Source: Acetoanaerobium sp041831635 | Lineage (GTDB): Bacteria; Bacillota; Clostridia; Peptostreptococcales; Filifactoraceae | Reading direction: 5' to 3' | DNA length: 22,263 nt | NCBI GenBank assembly: GCA_041831635.1 | Contig: JBHASY010000092.1 | Coordinates: 1 to 22,263 of the forward strand | Part shown: piece by piece, positions 15,211 to 22,263 of the stretch | How positions within the stretch are numbered: the first letter of the stretch is position 1 | How the letters are laid out: the number at the start of each line of letters is the position of its first letter | Position numbers and translations under genes: made by a program | Notes under the pieces: model-generated | What the model saw: the letters and a program-made list of their open reading frames with translations, nothing else | The model's database searches: none | Told to the model about the DNA's origin: nothing

Positions 15211-15899
15211 TTTATCTTATAGCCTACCCCTCTTATAGTTTCTATGTATTGAGATTTTTTATCACTGTCCTCTATTTTTTTTCTCAGATGCCTGATATGC
15301 ACATCTACAGTTCTGGTTTCTCCAAAATACTCATATCCCCATATTTTATCCAACAAATAATTTCTATTTAGCACCTTTCCTCTGTTAACTGCCAGAATTT
15401 TCAAAAGTTCAAATTCTTTTAAAGTAAGTTCTATTTTTTCATTTTTCTTAAAAACCTCATAATTCTCCACATCAATATAAAGCTCCCCTACTTCTATACT
15501 CGTCTGCAAAACAGGTTTGCTATGCACTGAATATCTTCTACTTACAGCCTTTATTCTAGCCATCAATTCTTTGATAGAAAAAGGTTTTGTAATATAATCA
15601 TCCGCCCCAAGCTCAAGACCGTATATTTTGTCTTTTTCCATATTTTTTGCTGTAAGCATTATTATAGGAGTGTCTTTTAATTCATCGTCTTCTCGTATTT
15701 TTCTACAGACCTCTGTTCCACTGATAACAGGAAGCATTAAATCAAGCAAAATAAGCGACGGCTTTATTTCCTTCGCTTTTTTTAACGCTTCTTCGCCATC
15801 ATATGCATATTCGATTTCATACCCTTTTAATTCCAAATTAAACTTCAAAAGTTCAACTATATTTTCCTCATCATCTACTATCAATACTCTCTTTTTCAA
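15207..15899 (-). CDS. OmpR/PhoB family response regulator (PhoP-like)
   Basis: A 230-residue response regulator with an N-terminal receiver (1-120) and a C-terminal winged-helix DNA-binding domain (about 130-228). Acidic pocket residues Asp9-Asp10, phospho-acceptor Asp53 (LILLDLMLP), Thr83 and Lys105 (YITKPF) are all present. The DNA-binding part shows LTLKEFELLKILAVNRGKVL and ends with RTVDVHIRHLRKKIED followed by IRGVGYKIK, typical of PhoB/PhoP/WalR. The start is TTG, preceded by GGAGG with a 6-base spacer; no in-frame ATG lies nearby upstream. Its stop overlaps the kinase start. It follows nrdR after 61 bases. It probably controls envelope or phosphate genes, but the target cannot be told from this sequence. 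Confidence 0.95.
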   Translation of the reverse strand: MKKRVLIVDDEENIVELLKFNLELKGYEIEYAYDGEEALKKAKEIKPSLILLDLMLPVISGTEVCRKIREDDELKDTPIIMLTAKNMEKDKIYGLELGADDYITKPFSIKELMARIKAVSRRYSVHSKPVLQTSIEVGELYIDVENYEVFKKNEKIELTLKEFELLKILAVNRGKVLNRNYLLDKIWGYEYFGETRTVDVHIRHLRKKIEDSDKKSQYIETIRGVGYKIK

Positions 15900-15960
15900 A
15901 ATCCGCCTCCATAATATCTGAAATATTTTGTTAAAAATTATATATGCAAAATATACAAAT

Positions 15961-16425
15961 TTATTTCCCGCTCTTTTCTTCTATTATATTTTTCAGCTCA
16001 TCCAAAAAACTGTTTACGTCTTTAAACTGTCTATAAACAGATGCAAATCTCACATAGCTGACCTCATCTATTTCTTTTAGTTTATCCATAACCAGATTCC
16101 CTATTTCTTCGCTGGAAATTTCTCTTTGCATTAGGTTAGTTACTTCTTTTTCTATATCTGAAACTATAGCCTCCATTTGTTTTATAGATATAGGTCTTTT
16201 TTCGCAAGATCTGATTATCCCTTTTAGAATCTTTTCTCTATCAAAAAATTCTCTAGTTTTGTCTTTTTTTACTACTATTACATTTACTTGCTCTATTTTT
16301 TCATAGGTAGTAAATCTTTTTTTGCAATTTTCACACTCTCTTCTTCTTCTTATAGAGTTACCCTCTTCAATAGGTCTTGAATCCACTACCTTTGACGTTT
16401 CAAAATCGCAATATGGACATTTCAT
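15961..16425 (-). CDS. nrdR: Transcriptional repressor NrdR
   Basis: NrdR represses ribonucleotide reductase genes in response to ATP/dATP. At 154 residues it has family length. It has a zinc ribbon with Cys3-Cys6 and Cys31-Cys34 (MKCPYCDFE and CENCKKRF) and the conserved VVDSRP and IRRRRECENC segments. An ATP-cone follows at about 49-139 (VVKKDKTREFFDREKILKGI ... YVRFASVYRQFKD). ATG with GAGGTG 6 bases upstream. It is the first gene after the ftsZ terminator. The 124 bases between terminator and start are very AT-rich, and I cannot pick a convincing promoter or an NrdR box there. The response regulator and kinase follow and may be cotranscribed. Confidence 0.97.
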   Translation of the reverse strand: MKCPYCDFETSKVVDSRPIEEGNSIRRRRECENCKKRFTTYEKIEQVNVIVVKKDKTREFFDREKILKGIIRSCEKRPISIKQMEAIVSDIEKEVTNLMQREISSEEIGNLVMDKLKEIDEVSYVRFASVYRQFKDVNSFLDELKNIIEEKSGK

Positions 16426-16549
16426 TTTTTCACCTCGAATTTTTTTTGAATTAAATTTAATATGATAAATATAACCCTCGTATAAAAAAATATCCCGCTA
16501 AATGAAAAAATTTGCTTTTATTTTTTTATATTTAAACTTTCATAATTAT

Positions 16550-16583
16550 AAAAAAAGCCCCCTCTGTGAGGCAGACTTTTTTT
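16550..16583 (-). terminator. Intrinsic terminator after ftsZ
   Basis: On the minus strand GTCTGCCTC and GAGGGGGC form a GC-rich stem with two G-U pairs and one bulged base around an ACA loop. It is flanked by seven A and seven T, which can extend the stem and provide the U-tract. It lies 17 bases after the ftsZ stop. It is better formed as minus-strand RNA than as plus-strand RNA, where the wobble pairs become mismatches. Confidence 0.8.
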
Positions 16584-16600
16584 ATATTTTATGAAATAAT

Positions 16601-17701
16601 CTATTTCTTGTTAGTTCTGCTAATCCAAGACGGAAGTTCATAGAGTACTTCTGCATCATCTCTTGAATCTTCCTCTGTTTCCTCTTCTTCCTCAGTTTCA
16701 TCAAATATCTTATCAGGTTTCTTTTCTTCAAATACCTGAGTTCCGTCAAATCCTGTAGCTATAACGGTAATGCTGATTTCATCTCCTTCAACATCACTAT
16801 AAGCTGTTCCTACTATTATGTCAGAATCCTCTCTATTTACAGCTTCCGTTATAAACTTAGAAGCCTCGTTAAATTCGTGTATCGTAAATGAATCTTTAGA
16901 CGCAGTAACATTAAGAAGCACAGCCTTAGCACCTCTTACGGTAGTTTCAAGCAACGGACTGTGAATAGCAGCCTTTGCAGCCTCTATTGCTCTGTTCTCC
17001 CCCTTTGCTTTTCCTGTACCCATATGAGCGATACCTCTGTCCAGCATAGTAGTCCTAACGTCTGCAAAGTCAACATTGATAAGTCCCGGCACCTTAATTA
17101 TATCAGTGATACCTTTAACCCCTTGTTTTAGAACTTCATTTGCCATTTCAAAAGCATCTTCCATTTTTGTATCCTTGGAACTGATTTCCAAAATTCTGTC
17201 ATTCGGTATCACAATCAAGGTATCTACGTTCTTTTTAAGTTCCTCGATACCTTTATCTGCTTTTTTCATTTTCTGAGGTCCTTCAAAAACAAACGGTTTT
17301 GTAACTATCCCTACAGTAAGTATGCCCAGTTCTTTTGCAACTCTGGCAACAACAGGCGAAGCCCCTGTTCCTGTTCCTCCTCCCATACCGGCAGTAATGA
17401 AAATCATATCAGTTCCGTCTAAAGCATTTTTTATGTCCTCAATGCTTTCTTCAGCAGCTTTTTGCCCTACTTCAGGATTTGCTCCTGCTCCTAGCCCTCT
17501 AGTCAGTTTAGCTCCTATTTGAAGTTTTGATTCCGCCTCTGATTTGTTAAGTGCCTGAGAATCGGTGTTTACAGCTATGTATTCTACCCCTACTATCCCA
17601 GCGTTAATCATTCTATTTACAGCATTTCCTCCTCCGCCTCCAACACCTACTATTCTTATTTTTTCTTTGCTGTCATTTGTGCTAACATCAAATTGCAACA
17701 T
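16601..17701 (-). CDS. ftsZ: Cell division protein FtsZ
   Basis: The tubulin-like GTPase that forms the Z-ring. The 366-residue protein contains the GTP-binding loop VGGGGGNAVNRM (20-31), the tubulin signature GGGTGTG (107-113), and the T7 synergy loop NVDFADVR (209-216) with the catalytic aspartates 211 and 214. The globular domain ends near residue 317. A short, very acidic linker (about 322-353) leads to the C-terminal peptide YELPSWISR and a basic tail, the site bound by SepF and, where present, FtsA. ATG with GGGAGGG 6 bases upstream. A 99-base gap with a good -10 box separates it from sbp, and a terminator follows, so it can be expressed alone as well as from the dcw operon. Confidence 0.99.
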   Translation of the reverse strand: MLQFDVSTNDSKEKIRIVGVGGGGGNAVNRMINAGIVGVEYIAVNTDSQALNKSEAESKLQIGAKLTRGLGAGANPEVGQKAAEESIEDIKNALDGTDMIFITAGMGGGTGTGASPVVARVAKELGILTVGIVTKPFVFEGPQKMKKADKGIEELKKNVDTLIVIPNDRILEISSKDTKMEDAFEMANEVLKQGVKGITDIIKVPGLINVDFADVRTTMLDRGIAHMGTGKAKGENRAIEAAKAAIHSPLLETTVRGAKAVLLNVTASKDSFTIHEFNEASKFITEAVNREDSDIIVGTAYSDVEGDEISITVIATGFDGTQVFEEKKPDKIFDETEEEEETEEDSRDDAEVLYELPSWISRTNKK

Positions 17702-17748
17702 GGCATGCCCTCCCTAAAAAATCAACCTCTTCTTCACTTAATATTTAT

Positions 17749-17776
17749 ATTATAATATATAAATAATTATTTGCAC
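17749..17776 (-). promoter_or_regulatory. Candidate ftsZ promoter
   Basis: On the minus strand there is a consensus TATAAT (17754-17749) inside the 12-base palindrome ATATTATAATAT. The best -35 is the weak GTGCAA (17776-17771) with a 16-base spacer. It would give a leader of about 40 bases before the ftsZ ATG. The region is so AT-rich that the -10 match alone is not proof. Confidence 0.45.
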
Positions 17777-17800
17777 GCATAATATGTAATCTATTTTACC

Positions 17801-18172
17801 TTATTCTAGTTCTTTTGTCATCGTTCTATTTTCAGTATGATAAATTTTTTTGAAAACAAGTCGTCTTATAGATGCAAAATTCTGGAATAAACGCCCTCCA
17901 AATACGATGATAGGAGCATAATACAAAGGCACTCCCAGCCTATCTCCAAGATATGCCAAAAATCCTGCAAGTATTGCATTTGTAAAAAATCCTGTAACAA
18001 ACATAATATTGTCATAGGTATTTTCAATGGACGACCTCACAGCACCGAACACCGAATCCATAGCCGCAAGTATAGCTACTGAAATATACAAAGAATAGTT
18101 GTCAGGATAAGTAAACGGCACATAATAACCTACCACAACACCCAGCGCTAATCCAATAATAGCCCAAATCAT
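17801..18172 (-). CDS. sbp: Small basic protein Sbp (DUF1290)
   Basis: A 123-residue membrane protein of the Sbp/DUF1290 family, found between ftsQ/divIB and ftsZ in Firmicutes. It has about four hydrophobic stretches (3-20, 28-42, 57-75, 83-95) and the conserved AAMDSVFGAVRSSIE (36-50), GFFTNAILAGFLAYLGDRLG (61-80) and GGRLFQN segments. Its role in division is undefined. I start it at the ATG (18172), which overlaps the TGA of the upstream DUF881 gene. An in-frame GTG one codon earlier is only 4 bases from AAGGAGG, while the ATG is 7. Clearly coupled to the DUF881 genes. Confidence 0.93.
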   Translation of the reverse strand: MIWAIIGLALGVVVGYYVPFTYPDNYSLYISVAILAAMDSVFGAVRSSIENTYDNIMFVTGFFTNAILAGFLAYLGDRLGVPLYYAPIIVFGGRLFQNFASIRRLVFKKIYHTENRTMTKELE

Positions 18173-18891
18173 CACTGTACCTCCTTTAGATATTTAAAAT
18201 TAACTGTTTTTTTATATTTAGGTATAGTAAGGCTTTCTTGAGTAAAATACTCTATTCCTATGCCATATACACTTTTGAGCAGATAAGCATATGAATCCGG
18301 GTTAATAATAGCTTGTTTCATTTCATCTATAGGTCCTGTAGCTGCTATTACAAAAGGTTGCCCGAATGTCTTTCCGTTTATTGTAATAGTAGGTCCGCTA
18401 CATTTTATTTCTGACATAAAAAGTAATCTTTGACCATTTACTGAAATTGCCTCTGCTCCTGCAAGTTTTAAATCATTTATTATATGTAGCACGTCCTGGT
18501 CATGCACGATTACATTGTTTGGATTTTCTCCCTCTTTTAATTCTCTATCGCTATCTCTGATTTCTACTACTATTCCTCTGCCTTTTATACTCATATTCCC
18601 TGAAATTTTAGCCATAGCAAGTTTTTGTTCTTCCAACACAGGCACTATAGAACCGCTACTTAAAAGTTCTTCTTCATATCGCTTGTATTCATCTTCTTTT
18701 TGACTTATTAAATTGTTAAGGTTTACGATTTCTTTTTTTTCTACTTCTATCTGTTCTTCTATTTCTCTTATTGATTTTAGGGTAACTAATCCATTCGTAT
18801 AACTGACATTTTTTATTTGAAGTACCAAAATAATGCCAAGCATAAAACTCAAAAGAACGAGCATGTTTATTTTTATTTTATTTCTAGGCAT
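18172..18891 (-). CDS. DUF881 protein, second copy (YlxX/YlxW-like)
   Basis: About 239 residues: a basic N-terminus (MPRNKIKIN), one membrane segment (about 10-28), a coiled-coil stretch (about 40-80), then the extracytoplasmic DUF881 domain (GRGIVVEIRDSD ... VIHDQDVLHIINDLKLAGAEAISVNGQRL). I use ATG 18891, which has AAAGGTG 5-6 bases upstream and gives the same short basic start as its neighbour. A longer frame from ATG 18939 would overlap the preceding gene by 38 bases and add 16 residues without a site of its own. It is a paralogue of the gene just before it (11-base gap). Bacillus has the same pair, ylxW and ylxX. Probably a division or envelope protein; function unknown. Confidence 0.88.
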   Translation of the reverse strand: MPRNKIKINMLVLLSFMLGIILVLQIKNVSYTNGLVTLKSIREIEEQIEVEKKEIVNLNNLISQKEDEYKRYEEELLSSGSIVPVLEEQKLAMAKISGNMSIKGRGIVVEIRDSDRELKEGENPNNVIVHDQDVLHIINDLKLAGAEAISVNGQRLLFMSEIKCSGPTITINGKTFGQPFVIAATGPIDEMKQAIINPDSYAYLLKSVYGIGIEYFTQESLTIPKYKKTVNFKYLKEVQ

Positions 18892-18901
18892 ATTATCACC
18901 T

Positions 18902-19609
18902 TTAATCTTCCACAGGTATTGAGTATTTAAATTCGACATTTTTTGTGAATCTTGGCAGTCTGATTTCCTGTCTTTTTTCTATTGCAGCATTTATATTGTA
19001 GTGTTTTCTTATCTCCCATAGCACTCCATACCTTAGATTTAATGCTGACTCCATAGTATCCGGATTTCCTACAGCTTTTATTTCGTAAGGCTCAAATATA
19101 GGATTTCCATTTACGTAAAGTTTATCTCCTACCAGCTGAAAATAAGTGGTGTTTACATACCTTTCTTCATTTATAGCTATCCCCTCTGCTCCGGATGCAT
19201 TTAACTTATTTATAACAGAAAGTAGTAGTTCATAGTTATATGTAAGCAATGCTGTCTGCTGAGACTCAGGATCTGTAGACTGAAATTTAATTACCACACC
19301 TGGTCCTATAGCTTCTTTTTGCCCCAGCATAAGTTCATATCTGTCGATTTCATTTCGTAGCTCCTGTTCTATATAATCTTCTTTCAGTTCTGAATCTTTT
19401 AGCTCTTTTGTCTTTAGTTCTAGCGCTTGTAATTCCTGCTCTAAGACTGTTTTTTTATCTCTTAAGGTTTTAAGTTCGGATTGCAGTTGTCTGGATTTTT
19501 GCGAAGAAACTATCCCGCCTGTAAACTCATCTATGCTTTTTAACTGAAGAGCAATAGTAATTCCTATTATAAAACTAAAAACGAGAAAAATTATCTTTTC
19601 CTTTTTCAT
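18902..19609 (-). CDS. DUF881 protein, first copy (YlxW/YlxX-like)
   Basis: A 235-residue protein with a lysine-rich start (MKKEK), a membrane segment (about 6-22), a long coiled coil (about 38-95) and the DUF881 domain (GPGVVIKFQSTDPESQQ ... YELLLSVINKLNASGAEGIAINEERY ... YEIKAVGNPDTMESALNLRYG). It shares this layout, the VINKLNASGAEGIAIN-type block and the final basic-proline patch (LPRFTKNVEFKY versus IPKYKKTVNFKY) with the following gene, so the two probably arose by tandem duplication. An AAGGG site lies 11 bases from the ATG. It follows ftsQ by 8 bases. Function unknown; position argues for a link to the divisome. Confidence 0.9.
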   Translation of the reverse strand: MKKEKIIFLVFSFIIGITIALQLKSIDEFTGGIVSSQKSRQLQSELKTLRDKKTVLEQELQALELKTKELKDSELKEDYIEQELRNEIDRYELMLGQKEAIGPGVVIKFQSTDPESQQTALLTYNYELLLSVINKLNASGAEGIAINEERYVNTTYFQLVGDKLYVNGNPIFEPYEIKAVGNPDTMESALNLRYGVLWEIRKHYNINAAIEKRQEIRLPRFTKNVEFKYSIPVED

Positions 19610-19617
19610 AATAAAAT

Positions 19618-20352
19618 CTACCCTTCCCTATAAACAGGATTGCTATCATACCTCATATCAATAACACCATAATGGATACCTTTAGTATGTAAATCTACTA
19701 AAATCTTATTTAACCTGAGCATTTTGTCATTAAGTCCTGACCCGTCACCTAGGAGCACTGTTATTCCATTTGATGTAGTCATATAGATGTTTTCCAAATC
19801 ATTTAAATTTATATCGGATATACTTTCCAGTAATCTTGCATTTTGTGAGGTGGAAATCATACTAAGCACTGCTGTAAACTGTTCTTCATTTTCTATAGGA
19901 ATTTTTTCTCCCAGCTGAACTTTAACGGGCTTTATCCCACTTATCACAGGTTTTTTCATATCTATTATGTCCGCTTGAATTTTTAGTACTACTCCCTCTT
20001 CATCTATCGCAGCATATCCCCCTGTAACAGGTATTATAGCGGCATCAAAACGTTGTTTGATAGAAAAAACAAGTGTGGTAGGAAACTTTCTTTTTATTTT
20101 TACATCTTTTATGTATGGATTTGTCTTTATATTTTCTTCTGCCTTATTTAAATTTATTCTATAGATATTTTTATCTTTCTTTATCTTGGAAAGTTCCAGT
20201 ATCTCTTTTTTTTGTATACCTGTCTCTCCGAGCACTACTGCATTTTCAAAATAGAAGTAAGGTAAAAACAAATATCCTGCCATAGATATAACAAGCAATA
20301 TAACTATCCCTATAATTATTGTTTTTTTTCTTATATTTTTTATTTGCATCAT
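19618..20352 (-). CDS. ftsQ: Cell division protein FtsQ/DivIB
   Basis: A bitopic divisome protein that, with FtsL and DivIC, activates septal wall synthesis by FtsW and its transpeptidase partner. 244 residues: a short cytoplasmic end (IKNIRKK), one membrane helix (about 12-30), a POTRA domain (about 32-100; NIYRINLNKAEENIKTNPYI followed by KDVKIKRKFPTTLVFSIKQR), then the FtsQ/DivIB beta domain (AAIDEEGVVLK ... GIHYGVIDMRYDSNPVYREG). Two ATG codons stand at the start; the first overlaps the murG stop (TAATG), indicating coupling. The sequence is shorter than many DivIB proteins at the C-terminus but has all the expected domains. Confidence 0.94.
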   Translation of the reverse strand: MMQIKNIRKKTIIIGIVILLVISMAGYLFLPYFYFENAVVLGETGIQKKEILELSKIKKDKNIYRINLNKAEENIKTNPYIKDVKIKRKFPTTLVFSIKQRFDAAIIPVTGGYAAIDEEGVVLKIQADIIDMKKPVISGIKPVKVQLGEKIPIENEEQFTAVLSMISTSQNARLLESISDINLNDLENIYMTTSNGITVLLGDGSGLNDKMLRLNKILVDLHTKGIHYGVIDMRYDSNPVYREG

Positions 20353-21446
20353 TACCCACTTTTCTTCATCAAAATATCGTAAATCAATTTAGCTGAGTTT
20401 CCTTTAGATAATTTTAAACTGTTTTCCTGCATAGAATTTCTAAGTTTTTCATCTTTCATTATAAGTTGCAGTTTTTCCATAAGTATATCAGGTGAAAACT
20501 CCTCTTCCAGTATACAAAAACCCGCTCCTGCTCTTTCTATGGTCTTCGCATTATATTCCTGATGGTTTTCGGCTGTGTGTTTTTTAGGAATTACTATGCT
20601 TGGTTTTCCCAGATAGTTTACCTCAGCTAAGGTTATCGCCCCTGCACTACATACTATAACATCAGTTGCTGACATATACATACCCATATTTTCTATGTAG
20701 GGATATATCTTTATATTTTCTTGATACTTATCTATATCCGATTTCCCTATAAAATTATCGTAATAAAACTTTCCTGTAGCATGTATCAGGGTCACATCTT
20801 CAGTTATAATTTCAGGAATAATATCCTTTATAGCATTATTCAGGTTTCCTGAGCCGCCACTTCCTCCTACGCTTAGCACCACGAAGCTGTCTTGTTTTAT
20901 ATTCAGTTTTTCTCTGGCTTTTGACTTTGTCATAGAAAAATTTTCAGCTCTGACAGGGTTACCTACAAATACAGGTTCGTTTTTAGAGTAAAAAAACTTT
21001 TTAGCCTCTTCAAATCCCAAAAATATATTATCTACTCTTTTTCCAAGTATTTTATTTGTCACGCCCGGAAAGACATTTTGCTCGTGTATAGCTGTTCTTA
21101 TCCCCATCATAGACGCTATCATAACCACCGGCCCTGAAACATAACCCCCTGTACCTATTACGATATCAGGTTTTTCTTCCTTTAATATTTTTCTGACCTT
21201 AGTAATGGAATTTATGAGTTTATATGAACGTTTTAGATTTTCTATCGAGAGTTTACGCTGAAATCCTCTTACATCTATAGACCTGAACTTATACCCGTAT
21301 CCGGGAACTATAGACTCCTCCAAGCTGTTTGGCGTTCCTATGTAAACAACTTCACAGTTCTCTGCATTAGACCTGAAGTAATTTGCTATAGACAAAGCGG
21401 GATATATATGTCCACCTGTTCCCCCACCTGAAACCACTACTTTCAT
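20352..21446 (-). CDS. murG: UDP-N-acetylglucosamine--N-acetylmuramyl-(pentapeptide) pyrophosphoryl-undecaprenol N-acetylglucosamine transferase MurG
   Basis: Adds GlcNAc to lipid I to make lipid II on the inner face of the membrane. About 364 residues, normal for the family, a GT-B glycosyltransferase. The N-terminal glycine loop is SGGGTGGHIYPALS (6-19). The second domain has VLSVGGSGGSGNLN and the UDP-GlcNAc motif CSAGAITLAEVNYLGKPSIV, then HTAENHQEYNA. HEQNVFPGVTN lies in the first domain. I start at the ATG, 8 bases from AAGGAG; a TTG just before it is in frame but not needed. It overlaps ftsQ by one base. In Bacillus murB lies between murG and divIB; here it does not. Confidence 0.98.
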   Translation of the reverse strand: MKVVVSGGGTGGHIYPALSIANYFRSNAENCEVVYIGTPNSLEESIVPGYGYKFRSIDVRGFQRKLSIENLKRSYKLINSITKVRKILKEEKPDIVIGTGGYVSGPVVMIASMMGIRTAIHEQNVFPGVTNKILGKRVDNIFLGFEEAKKFFYSKNEPVFVGNPVRAENFSMTKSKAREKLNIKQDSFVVLSVGGSGGSGNLNNAIKDIIPEIITEDVTLIHATGKFYYDNFIGKSDIDKYQENIKIYPYIENMGMYMSATDVIVCSAGAITLAEVNYLGKPSIVIPKKHTAENHQEYNAKTIERAGAGFCILEEEFSPDILMEKLQLIMKDEKLRNSMQENSLKLSKGNSAKLIYDILMKKSG

Positions 21447-21535
21447 CAAACGTGCTCCTTTTTTTATTATTCTTAAATATATTCTATCCTTATTTGTCCA
21501 ATAAAATTGTATTGTCCTGTCCGGATTACACTAAA

Positions 21536-22263
21536 TTATTTTGAATATCTTGATATGTTTAATACTATCCCCATCAAACTCATAAAAATTACCAGCGAGG
21601 TTCCCCCATAACTTATAAAAGGTAGTGGAAGTCCTGTATTTGGAATAGATGAGGTAGCAACTCCTATATTTATAAGTACCTGAATTCCTATTTGAAGTGT
21701 TATTCCTGCAACTAACATAGAAGAAAACATATCAGGGGCTTTTCCGACCAGTTGCAAACATCTCAAAATCAAAATTGCAAATAATATAAGAACAAAAATG
21801 CCTCCTATGTATCCTAATTCTTCCCCTATAATAGCAAATATAAAGTCATTTTGAGGCTCCGGAAGATAAAAAAACTTTTGTCTGCTTTTTCCAAGACCCA
21901 TTCCAAAAATCCCGCCTGAGCCGAGAGCATAAAGAGATTGGATTACCTGATATCCATTTCCGAGAGGGTCTTTAAAAGGGTCTAGAAAAGTGGTAAATCT
22001 CTTGAATCTATACGGTTCAAACAAAATTAAAAGTATAATCCCGAACACTCCAAGTCCTGCTATTGCAAATACATAAACATAATGCATCCCTGCTATAAAA
22101 AGCATTCCGAATGTAACAAACAAAATAGTAACACTAGTTGACAAGTCAGGCTGAATCACTATCAGCAAAACGGAAATCCCTACATAAATAAAAGGCTGAA
22201 TTACAGTGCCAAGATTATTTATCATATTTTTTCTATTGCTTATGATTGTAGCTGTCATTATGA
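21536..22263 (-). CDS. ftsW: FtsW/SpoVE/RodA (SEDS) peptidoglycan polymerase, partial
   Basis: The C-terminal 240 or so residues of a SEDS glycosyltransferase that polymerises lipid II; the 5' end lies beyond the right window edge. Visible hallmarks are VIQPDLSTSVTI, the large loop with GNGYQVIQSLYALGSGGIFG (including the GxGYQ motif), LPEPQNDFIFAIIGEELGYIGG (with the conserved Asp and Glu of the lipid II site), and the C-terminal block IPNTGLPLPFISYGGTSL. Position directly before murG, with no rod-shape genes, favours FtsW (or the SpoVE paralogue, which sits in the same place in Bacillus) over RodA. An 85-base gap, with a poly-T-rich run and no clear terminator, separates it from murG. Confidence 0.95.
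   Translation of the reverse strand, partial: IMTATIISNRKNMINNLGTVIQPFIYVGISVLLIVIQPDLSTSVTILFVTFGMLFIAGMHYVYVFAIAGLGVFGIILLILFEPYRFKRFTTFLDPFKDPLGNGYQVIQSLYALGSGGIFGMGLGKSRQKFFYLPEPQNDFIFAIIGEELGYIGGIFVLILFAILILRCLQLVGKAPDMFSSMLVAGITLQIGIQVLINIGVATSSIPNTGLPLPFISYGGTSLVIFMSLMGIVLNISRYSK

Noticed and set aside
18892..18939. Longer N-terminus for the second DUF881 protein (start at 18939)
   Set aside because: It would overlap the preceding gene and add 16 residues unlike other family starts. The ATG at 18891 has its own SD site and gives a basic start before the membrane helix.
21480..21520. Inverted CCAATA/TATTG segments in the ftsW-murG gap
   Set aside because: A 5-bp AT-rich match with a poor loop is too weak to support a terminator or operator.
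1..22263. CRISPR arrays, insertion sequences, tRNA or rRNA genes, phage genes
   Set aside because: No repeat-spacer pattern, transposase, cloverleaf sequence in the gaps, or phage-type protein was seen. The gene content is uniform housekeeping.

Overview
The window looks like a chromosomal stretch from a low-GC, monoderm, anaerobic-type Firmicute (Clostridia/Tissierellia grade). The evidence is strong AT bias, SD sites of the AGGAGG type, a T-box leader, SepF, DivIVA, an Sbp/DUF881 pair beside ftsZ, and a eukaryote-like (type 2) isoleucyl-tRNA synthetase. I cannot name a genus safely. Apart from the first gene, everything is on the minus strand, so the functional reading order runs from the right edge to the left.

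Layout along the minus strand. (1) 22263-16550 is the end of the division and cell wall (dcw) cluster: ftsW (5' end cut by the window edge), murG, ftsQ/divIB, two tandem DUF881 genes, sbp and ftsZ, closed by an intrinsic terminator. The order matches Bacillus murG-divIB-ylxW-ylxX-sbp-ftsZ, but murB and ftsA are absent from their Bacillus positions. (2) 16425-13771 holds nrdR, a PhoP/PhoR-type two-component pair and a frameshifted DUF2200 remnant. (3) 13529-9090 holds a PDZ/DUF512 iron-sulfur-type protein, der (ribosome assembly GTPase), plsY and gpsA (glycerol-phosphate and phosphatidate synthesis). (4) 8967-5018 holds a HlyD-like envelope protein, then ylmE(yggS)-sepF-ylmG(yggT)-ylmH-divIVA, the conserved division block. 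(5) 5013-1391 holds a promoter, an isoleucine T-box leader with terminator, and ileS. A 15-bp bidirectional terminator separates ileS from a convergent plus-strand MATE exporter (6-1337).

The genes fit together as a growth and division neighbourhood: lipid II synthesis (MurG), septal wall synthesis (FtsW, FtsQ), the Z-ring and its membrane anchor (FtsZ, SepF), pole or septum placement (DivIVA), phospholipid precursor supply (GpsA, PlsY) and ribosome quality or assembly (Der, YlmH). The sporulation genes that usually sit at these junctions in spore-forming relatives (spoIIGA-sigE-sigG after ftsZ, spoIVA after gpsA) are missing, which suggests a non-sporulating lineage.

I found no undescribed multi-gene system. 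The most notable item is the IleRS signature motif, which reads G-I-H-H instead of H-x-G-H. That swap has been reported for type 2 enzymes with mupirocin hyper-resistance. Other items worth a look are the DUF2200 relic, a HlyD-like protein with no transporter partner, a histidine kinase without an external sensor domain, and a perfect inverted repeat upstream of der.
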